Shown: positions 1-4,919 of the stretch, in pieces
How the letters are laid out: the number at the start of each line of letters is the position of its first letter
Numbering within the stretch: position 1 is the first letter of the stretch
Source of the DNA: Nitrospirota bacterium
Lineage (GTDB): Bacteria; Nitrospirota; Nitrospiria; Nitrospirales; Nitrospiraceae
Assembly: GCA_004296865.1 (NCBI GenBank)
Contig: SCVQ01000071.1
Location: 1 to 6,199 of the forward strand
Direction: 5' to 3'
DNA length: 6,199 nucleotides
Translations under genes and position numbers: made by a program
Notes under the pieces: generated by a model
Seen by the model: only the letters and a program-made list of their open reading frames with translations
What the model was told of the DNA's origin: nothing
Databases searched by the model: none

Positions 1-38
1 AAACATTGCAGGAAAAGATGAACAAGATTTTCAAATAA
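1..38 (+). CDS. cheY: C-terminal end of a probable CheY response regulator (partial)
   Basis: Only the last eleven codons are inside the window; the gene enters from the left in the frame beginning at base 3 and stops at TAA 36-38. The visible peptide is TLQEKMNKIFK. It resembles the last helix of CheY-type receivers (E. coli CheY has a TLEEKLNKIF stretch near its end, from memory), although this protein stops soon after IF. CheY-P binds the flagellar motor switch and is the substrate of CheZ, and a cheY directly before cheZ is the usual arrangement. The assignment rests on this short match plus context, so another single-domain receiver is possible. Confidence 0.6.
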   Translation, partial: TLQEKMNKIFK

Positions 39-90
39 ACGATGCGCGCGGAACGGCGGAGGCCCTGCCTTCAGCGTTCAGCCGTTGGTG

Positions 91-97
91 AGGGAGG
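91..97 (+). promoter_or_regulatory. Ribosome binding site deciding the cheZ start
   Basis: AGGGAGG lies five bases before the GTG at 103. The in-frame TTG at 85 and GTG at 88 lie upstream of or next to this site and have no comparable purine tract at proper distance. This favours GTG 103, which gives a protein beginning MAELDKKLYGEL. Confidence 0.75.
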
Positions 98-102
98 CGA
101 TC

Positions 103-690
103 GTGGCGGAACTCGACAAGAAACTATACGGTGAGCTGGGCGAACTGGCTCGCTATATCGAATCGACGATGGGCAAACTCCGGCATTTGGAATCTCCCAT
201 GACGGCCACGGCGACGCAAATTCCGCAAGCGTCGGAACACCTGTCGGACCTGACCCGGCTGACGGAGGAGGGCACCCACGCCGTCATGGAACTGACGGAG
301 GAAATCCAGGGCAACCGCGCGCAGGCGGTGGCGGTCCTCAACGAGTTGGCGGACGCGCTGGCCCGCGTCGGCCTGGATGCCGCCCGCGTCAGGCTCGACA
401 CCGTCAAGCAGATATTGGCGGACGACGACAAACATCTGCTCGACATCATGACGGCGCTCTCGTTTCAAGACCTGGTCGGGCAGCGGATCAAGAAGATCGT
501 CGCGATCCTGGACGATGTCGAACACAAGCTGCTGGAGATGATCGTCGTGTTCGGCCTCAAGCAGGAAGGCGGCGAGGCCGTGCGCGACGGCAAAGCGACC
601 GAAATGCTGAAACAACTGGAAGCTTCCCGCAGCACGGCGCTGAAGCAGGATCTGGTCAACAACATCCTGGATGAGTTCGGATTCAATTGA
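103..690 (+). CDS. cheZ: CheZ, CheY-P phosphatase
   Basis: CheZ is a cytoplasmic, mostly helical dimer that speeds dephosphorylation of CheY-P and so ends the flagellar signal. With the GTG 103 start the protein is 195 residues, slightly shorter than E. coli CheZ (214). The active-site helix is clear: DIMTALSFQDLVGQRIKKI at about residues 114-132. Asp123 and Gln127 match the D-x-x-x-Q pair (Asp143/Gln147 in E. coli), whose Gln enters the CheY active site. The C-terminus, QDLVNNILDEFGFN, matches the CheY-P-binding tail helix of CheZ (E. coli ends in a DDLLDSLGF-type sequence). A long helical stretch before the active site (about 45-105) fits the four-helix-bundle hairpin. The gene sits 64 bases after the probable cheY and 94 before cheA, which fits co-transcription. 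All key residues are present and nothing looks broken. The start is the least certain part: TTG 85 would add six residues. Confidence 0.95.
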   Translation: MAELDKKLYGELGELARYIESTMGKLRHLESPMTATATQIPQASEHLSDLTRLTEEGTHAVMELTEEIQGNRAQAVAVLNELADALARVGLDAARVRLDTVKQILADDDKHLLDIMTALSFQDLVGQRIKKIVAILDDVEHKLLEMIVVFGLKQEGGEAVRDGKATEMLKQLEASRSTALKQDLVNNILDEFGFN

Positions 691-784
691 GGATACCGAG
701 CGCACGAGGTGAGTGGGTCGGGGCGAGAGGGGCGCAGCCCTCTTGCCGCGTGTCCCGCGCCGCGGGCCTTCACCGGAGGTGGCC
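691..784 (+). other. cheZ-cheA spacer with cheA leader
   Basis: This 94-base gap carries two short potential hairpins. One has stem 726-731/738-743 (AGAGGG with CCCTCT, 6-base loop). The other has stem 754-758/762-766 (CCCGC with GCGGG, 3-base loop). Neither is followed by a T run, so they do not look like intrinsic terminators. The cheA frame is open back to a GTG at 713, but the encoded stretch (MGRGERGAALLPRVP and on) is low-complexity and unlike CheA, so I treat the region as untranslated leader. No sigma-factor consensus was convincing. Confidence 0.4.
775..780 (+). promoter_or_regulatory. Ribosome binding site of cheA
   Basis: GGAGGT ends four bases before ATG 785. It selects that ATG over the upstream in-frame GTG at 713, which lacks a site this good. 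Confidence 0.8.
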
Positions 785-2713
785 ATGAGCGACGAGATGG
801 AAGAAATCCGCAACGACTTCCTGGTCGAGTCGCAGGAGATGATCGAACTGTTGGACCAACGGTTCATCATCCTGGAGACGGATCCTGCCAACACGGAACT
901 GTTGAACGAAATCTTCCGGGCCATGCACAGCATGAAGGGATCGGCCGGGTTTTTGGGGTTCACCCACTTGGTGGATGTCACCCATCGTGCCGAGAGCATT
1001 TTGAATAAGCTCCGGCAGGGGGACATGACGGTGACGCCGCAGGTGATCACGGCCATTCTGGAAGCCATCGACGTGGTCAAGTTGCTGATGGCCGATATTC
1101 GCGAGTCGGGCACGGATGCGCATGTCCAGACCGAAGACGTGTCCCAGAAGCTGGACCACGTCCTGGCCGGTGAGGCGGAGGGCGCCGCAGCGCCGACGCC
1201 GGCCCCGCTTCCGACCACCGCCCAGACACCGCCTCCGGCGGCTGCGCCGACCGTGGCGGAGGCCGTGGCGAAGCCGATCCCGCCTGCGAGCCCGACGGAC
1301 CATCCCCCGGCCCAGGCCTCGACCAAATTGGGCGAGATTCTCGTCAACGACGGCGCCGCCTCCAAAGAGCAAATTATCGAAGCGCTGGACCAGCAAGACC
1401 ACAGGCCGCCCTTGGGGGAGATCCTGGTCCAGTCGCAGGTGATCAGCGAACAGACGCTTGACGCGGCGCTGCAGAAACAACAGGTCAAGGGCACACGCAA
1501 GGGAGAGGAAGAGCAGACGATCCGGGTGGAGACGCGGCGTCTGGACAGCGTGATGAACCTGGTGGGCGAGTTGGTGCTGGGCCGGAACCGCATGATGAAA
1601 ATCGGCGGCGGCCTCGACCAGTCGCACGAGAACGACCCGCTGGTCCGGGAGTTGGGGGAGACGCTGGCCCAGCTCAACCTCGTCACGACCGACCTGCAAC
1701 TGGCGGTCATGAAGACCCGCATGCTGCCGATCCGGAAGGTGCTGTCGAAGTTCCCCCGTATGGTGCGCGACCTCTCGCAGAAGATGGGCAAGCAGGTGCG
1801 GCTCGAACTCCAGGGAGAGGAGACCGAGCTGGACAAGTCGGTGGCGGACGAGATCGGCGATCCGCTCGTCCACCTGGTGCGGAACGCCATCGACCACGGC
1901 CTCGAGCCGGTGGCCGATCGCCAGAAGGCCGGCAAGCCGACCGAAGGGGTCGTACGCATTTCGGCCTGTCAGGAAGGGAACAGCATCGTCATCAGGATCG
2001 AGGACGACGGCCGCGGCCTGCAAGTCGAGAAGATCAAGGCAAAGGCGCTGGCGAACGGCGTCGTGAGCGAGGCCGAGTTGGCCGCCATGGACCCGCGCCA
2101 GATCATGAACTTGATCTTCCTGCCGGGCTTCAGCACGGCCGACCAAGTCACGGACGTCTCGGGCCGCGGCGTCGGCATGGACGTCGTCCGCACCAACATC
2201 CGGCGGATCAACGGGACCGTAGAGGTCCAGTCCCAGTTGGGCAAGGGCAGCCAGATCACGATCAAGCTGCCGCTCACCATCGCCATCATTCAGGCCTTGC
2301 TGGTGGAAGTCGAGAAGGCCACCTTCGCGATCCCGCTGGGATCGGTCGTCGAGGCGGTGAAGATCACGCGGGCCGACATCAAGACGATCAATGGACGCGA
2401 AGTGCTCAACCTGCGCGAGCGGGTCCTGCCGCTGCTCAGGCTGACCGACGAGTTCGAGATTCAGCCGGACGCCGAGCGCGACAAGTTCTATGTGGTGGTG
2501 GCGGGGATGGGGGAGAAGCAAGTCGGGGTCGTCGTGGACCGTCTCCGCTCGCAGGAGGAAGTCGTCATCAAGTCCATGGGGGATTACCTGACCAATCTCA
2601 AAGGGATCGCCGGCGCCACGATCACCGGCGAGGGAAAAGTCGTGCTGATTTTGGACATCGCCGAATTGTTGCAGGACATCCGGATGAATCACCTGGCGGA
2701 AGTCGCGGCCTGA
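785..2713 (+). CDS. cheA: CheA, chemotaxis histidine kinase with MshEN-like insert
   Basis: CheA is the dimeric cytoplasmic kinase of receptor arrays; it autophosphorylates and donates phosphate to CheY and CheB. From ATG 785 it has 642 residues, a normal length. Domain order: P1 Hpt at about 1-128 with the phosphorylated His48 in AMHSMKGSAGFLG; a Pro/Ala-rich linker at about 134-179; two tandem LGEILV modules at 181-232; P3 dimerisation helices at about 244-315, opening with the typical RLDSVMNLVGELV; P4 ATPase at about 318-498 with N box HLVRNAIDHGLE (363-374), G1 box DDGRGL (407-412) and F/G2 region GFST...GRGVGMDVV (448-468); P5 CheW-like regulatory domain at about 503-640. The kinase residues are all present. 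No recognisable P2 (CheY/CheB docking) domain is seen; the linker and LGEILV modules take its place. The modules resemble MshEN/T2SSE_N, a c-di-GMP-binding fold in type II secretion and pilus ATPases. The gene lies between cheZ and cheV on the same strand, as expected for one operon. Confidence 0.98.
   Translation: MSDEMEEIRNDFLVESQEMIELLDQRFIILETDPANTELLNEIFRAMHSMKGSAGFLGFTHLVDVTHRAESILNKLRQGDMTVTPQVITAILEAIDVVKLLMADIRESGTDAHVQTEDVSQKLDHVLAGEAEGAAAPTPAPLPTTAQTPPPAAAPTVAEAVAKPIPPASPTDHPPAQASTKLGEILVNDGAASKEQIIEALDQQDHRPPLGEILVQSQVISEQTLDAALQKQQVKGTRKGEEEQTIRVETRRLDSVMNLVGELVLGRNRMMKIGGGLDQSHENDPLVRELGETLAQLNLVTTDLQLAVMKTRMLPIRKVLSKFPRMVRDLSQKMGKQVRLELQGEETELDKSVADEIGDPLVHLVRNAIDHGLEPVADRQKAGKPTEGVVRISACQEGNSIVIRIEDDGRGLQVEKIKAKALANGVVSEAELAAMDPRQIMNLIFLPGFSTADQVTDVSGRGVGMDVVRTNIRRINGTVEVQSQLGKGSQITIKLPLTIAIIQALLVEVEKATFAIPLGSVVEAVKITRADIKTINGREVLNLRERVLPLLRLTDEFEIQPDAERDKFYVVVAGMGEKQVGVVVDRLRSQEEVVIKSMGDYLTNLKGIAGATITGEGKVVLILDIAELLQDIRMNHLAEVAA
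1325..1480 (+). repeat. Tandem MshEN-like modules inside cheA
   Basis: Two 24-residue units, CheA residues 181-204 (starting KLGEILVNDG) and 209-232 (starting PLGEILVQSQ), are separated by four residues (DHRP). Both fit the MshEN pattern as I recall it, [R]LGxxLVxxGxxxxxxLxxxLxxQ: LG at 2-3, a hydrophobic pair at 6-7, hydrophobics at 17 and 21, Gln at 24. The first unit also has Gly at 10. The first position is Lys in unit 1 and Pro in unit 2 instead of Arg, and unit 2 has Gln at 10. At DNA level 1328-1345 and 1412-1429 agree at 15 of 18 bases, consistent with an old internal duplication or with shared motif constraint. Confidence 0.75.
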
Positions 2714-2737
2714 GCCGGCAGCGCAAGCCCCGCGGCC

Positions 2738-2751
2738 GGAGGAAAGAGGAG
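2738..2751 (+). promoter_or_regulatory. Double Shine-Dalgarno before cheV
   Basis: Two purine cores sit close together: GGAGGA at 2738-2743 and AGAGGAG at 2745-2751. The second is five bases before ATG 2757; the first is seven bases before an in-frame GTG at 2751. Either start is possible and they differ by only two residues. I chose ATG because it is the stronger codon. Confidence 0.6.
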
Positions 2752-2756
2752 TGCCC

Positions 2757-3707
2757 ATGTCGACGCTAATCAAAGAAGTGGACGCACGGACCAGGCTGGC
2801 GGGCGCCAACCAGATGGAACTGCTCCTGTTTCACGCGGGCACGAGCGAGGTGTTCGGGGTCAACGTCTTTAAGGTGCGGGAAGTGATGAAGTTCCCCCCT
2901 CTGACACGGATGCCGGATGCCGATCCCCGCATCGAAGGGATGGTCAACATCCGGGGCGTCACGGTACCGGTGATCGGGCTGAGGCAGACCCTGGGGCTGG
3001 GAGAGGCCGTGACGGCAGAGGCGGGGAGTCCCGATGCGGGCATCTTGATTATCACCGAGTACAACATGAGCTTGCAGGCGTTTCACGTGGCGGCCGTGGA
3101 CCGCATTATCCGCACCTCGTGGTCGGAGGTGAAGCCGCCTCCCGCGTTGGTTCGGGATACGGCCAAGGGCGGCGTCACGGCGGTCACCATGTTGGATGAC
3201 GGCCGCATGGCGCTGATTCTGGACGTAGAAAAGATACTGGCGGACATCTGCCCGCGGCCGGACGAGGAGGTCTATGCCCCGGTCGAAAAACAGCCCCTGC
3301 TCACCGCGAAGCGGGTCCTGTTTGCCGACGATTCCCTCGTGGCCAGGACGCAGATTCGGAAGACCCTGGAACGGCTCGGCGTGAGCTATCTGCAGGCCAC
3401 GACCGGTCGAGAGGCCTGGGAGCAGTTAGTGGGCCTCGCCGACAAGGCCGACGCCGGGCAGAAGACCGTCCGTGATGAGCTTCAGCTCATCCTCAGCGAC
3501 ATCGAGATGCCCGATATGGACGGCTTCACCCTGTCGAAGCAGATCAGCGCCGACCCGCGTTTTGCGGGCATCCCGATCCTGCTGCATTCGTCGCTGACCG
3601 GCGTGTGCAACGTCGAAAAGGGCAAGTCCGTGGGCGCGACCGACTATATCACCAAATTCGATCCGAAGATCCTGGCGGAGAAGATCCTCCACTACATCGG
3701 AAAGTAG
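2757..3707 (+). CDS. cheV: CheV, CheW-receiver coupling and adaptation protein
   Basis: CheV joins a CheW-like domain, which couples receptors to CheA, to a receiver domain phosphorylated by CheA that tunes the coupling. The protein has 316 residues from ATG 2757, the usual CheV size. The CheW-like domain spans about 18-165, with FGVNVFKVREVM (33-44) and GMVNIRGVTVPVIGL (61-75), both hallmarks of CheW folds. The receiver spans about 184-314: acidic pair Asp191/Asp192, phosphoacceptor Asp248 in LSDIEMPDMDGF, switch Ser278 in LLHSSL, and Lys300 in ITKFDP. The IEMPDMDG form and HSSLTG stretch are typical of CheV rather than CheY. All phosphorylation residues are intact, so the domain should be active. 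The gene follows cheA by 43 bases and precedes cheB by 36. No stand-alone CheW is in the window, so CheV may be the main coupling protein encoded here, although a cheW may lie outside. Confidence 0.94.
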   Translation: MSTLIKEVDARTRLAGANQMELLLFHAGTSEVFGVNVFKVREVMKFPPLTRMPDADPRIEGMVNIRGVTVPVIGLRQTLGLGEAVTAEAGSPDAGILIITEYNMSLQAFHVAAVDRIIRTSWSEVKPPPALVRDTAKGGVTAVTMLDDGRMALILDVEKILADICPRPDEEVYAPVEKQPLLTAKRVLFADDSLVARTQIRKTLERLGVSYLQATTGREAWEQLVGLADKADAGQKTVRDELQLILSDIEMPDMDGFTLSKQISADPRFAGIPILLHSSLTGVCNVEKGKSVGATDYITKFDPKILAEKILHYIGK

Positions 3708-3725
3708 ATCCTGTGACGACGCCAT

Positions 3726-3731
3726 GAGGGG
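3726..3731 (+). promoter_or_regulatory. Weak ribosome binding site near the cheB start
   Basis: GAGGGG directly abuts the in-frame ATG at 3732 (no spacer) and is twelve bases before ATG 3744. Neither distance is ideal. ATG 3744 is preferred because its product begins MTAPIKVLVVDDS, the usual receiver start. TTG 3735 would be only three bases from the site. The cheB start is therefore uncertain within four codons. Confidence 0.4.
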
Positions 3732-3743
3732 ATGTTGCAAGCC

Positions 3744-4829
3744 ATGACGGCACCGATCAAAGTTCTGGTGGTGGACGACTCGAGCTTCATGCGGAAAGTC
3801 CTTTCCAGCATGTTGGAGGGCGATCCGCGCGTGGCCGTGGTCGGAGTCGCTCGCAACGGGGAAGAGGCGCTGCAAAAGGTCGCCGAGCTGCACCCCGACG
3901 TCGTCACGATGGATGTGGAAATGCCGGGCATGAACGGTCTCGAGGCCTTGAAGCGCATCATGGAGATGCGGCCGCTGCCCGTCATCATGGTCAGCTCCTT
4001 GACGGAGGAAGGAGCCAGGGAAACGCTCACGGCCTTGGAATGGGGGGCGGTCGATTACATTCCCAAACAGTTGGAAGGGGTCTCGACTAACATCGCCGCC
4101 ATCCAGGGTGAACTGATTGCCAAGGTCGTCGCGGCCGCCGGCGCCAAGTTGCGGCGTTCCTCCTCATCGGCTCCCGGGACGCAGCCCGGCACGATGAAGA
4201 AACCGCCCGGCGGCGGCGTGGGCGTGGGATTGACCTCGCAATCGATCAGCGCGACGCGCGGCAGCAAGCTCGTGGCCATCGGGTGCTCGACCGGGGGGCC
4301 GGCGGCGCTCCTGGAGGTGCTGCCGCTTTTACCGGAGGATTTTCCGGCCGGCATCGTGATTGTCCAGCACATGCCGAAGTTTTTCACCAAACCGTTTGCC
4401 GAGCGGATGAACCAGCAGTGCCGGATCGAAGTACGCGAGGCTCAGGAAGCCGATGTCGTGCGGCCGGGGCTGGCACTCATCGCACCGGGGGGAGTCCACA
4501 TGCGCCTGGTGCGGCGCCGGGCGATCGAGGTGGAAGTCGCGCTTGTGCCGAACACCGAGAACCGTCACTACGTGCCGTCCGCCGATGTCCTCATGCTGTC
4601 GGTGGCGGAGGTGTATTCGTCGAGGGGGATCGGGGTTATCCTCACGGGAATGGGACAAGACGGCCTGGAAGGGATGCGCGCCATCAAAGGCGCCAAGGGG
4701 CGCACCGTGGCCCAGGATGAAGCCAGCTGCGTGGTCTATGGGATGCCCAAGGCGGTAGTGGAGGGGGGCCTTGCAGATAAAGTCGCGCCCTTGTCCCATA
4801 TCGCCGGGGAAATCGTGAACATGATCTGA
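3744..4829 (+). CDS. cheB: CheB, receptor methylesterase/glutamine deamidase
   Basis: CheB removes methyl groups from MCP glutamates, and deamidates glutamines, after CheA phosphorylates its receiver; this gives adaptation. From ATG 3744 it has 361 residues, close to the usual 350. The receiver domain is at about 4-122: Asp11/Asp12, phosphoacceptor Asp57 in TMDVEMPGMNGLEAL, switch Ser84 in VSSLT, Lys108 in DYIPK. A flexible linker at about 137-173 is rich in Ser, Gly and Pro. The esterase domain at about 174-361 shows the full catalytic triad: Ser182 in GCSTGGP, His209 in VQHMPKFF, and Asp306 in TGMGQDGLEG. It ends in the conserved DEASCVVYGMPKAV region and a short tail. All catalytic and phosphorylation residues are present. 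The gene lies 36 bases after cheV and 90 before the MCP, its likely substrate. Its usual partner CheR (methyltransferase) is not in the window. Confidence 0.97.
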   Translation: MTAPIKVLVVDDSSFMRKVLSSMLEGDPRVAVVGVARNGEEALQKVAELHPDVVTMDVEMPGMNGLEALKRIMEMRPLPVIMVSSLTEEGARETLTALEWGAVDYIPKQLEGVSTNIAAIQGELIAKVVAAAGAKLRRSSSSAPGTQPGTMKKPPGGGVGVGLTSQSISATRGSKLVAIGCSTGGPAALLEVLPLLPEDFPAGIVIVQHMPKFFTKPFAERMNQQCRIEVREAQEADVVRPGLALIAPGGVHMRLVRRRAIEVEVALVPNTENRHYVPSADVLMLSVAEVYSSRGIGVILTGMGQDGLEGMRAIKGAKGRTVAQDEASCVVYGMPKAVVEGGLADKVAPLSHIAGEIVNMI

Positions 4830-4919
4830 CAGTGTGCAGTGCCCGTTCCCTGGTCTGCAGGGATGGGATGGGGAGAGGCGGAAGGATCAGGGAGGGGACT
4901 CATAACCAGGGAGGAGAGC
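4830..4919 (+). other. cheB-MCP spacer
   Basis: This 90-base gap has one short inverted repeat (TCCCTG 4847-4852 with CAGGGA 4858-4863, 5-base loop) without a following T run, so it is not a convincing terminator. From 4861 on it is purine-rich, with several Shine-Dalgarno-like cores; AGGGAGGGG at 4889-4897 has no start codon at usable distance. I could not identify a promoter box. Confidence 0.4.
4909..4916 (+). promoter_or_regulatory. Ribosome binding site of the MCP gene
   Basis: GGGAGGAG, with its GGAGG core at 4910-4914, lies five bases before ATG 4920. It selects this ATG over the in-frame ATG at 4932. Confidence 0.8.

Noticed and set aside
713..784. Upstream extension of cheA to GTG 713
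   Set aside because: It would add 24 residues of Gly/Arg/Pro-rich sequence before the normal P1 start, and ATG 785 has a well-placed GGAGGT.
124..1959. 611-codon minus-strand open frame across cheZ and the first half of cheA
   Set aside because: Same cause: it spans two genuine + strand genes and their spacer, and its product is low-complexity Ser/Arg-rich sequence without a known fold.
770..2809. 679-codon open frame on the minus strand covering all of cheA
   Set aside because: It is a shadow of cheA: in GC-rich genes the antisense frame has few stops. Its translation is rich in Asp, His, Arg, Leu and Gln with no recognisable domain, while the + strand frame has all CheA motifs.
4847..4863. 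Inverted repeat after cheB considered as a rho-independent terminator
   Set aside because: The stem is only six pairs and is followed by purines, not a T run.
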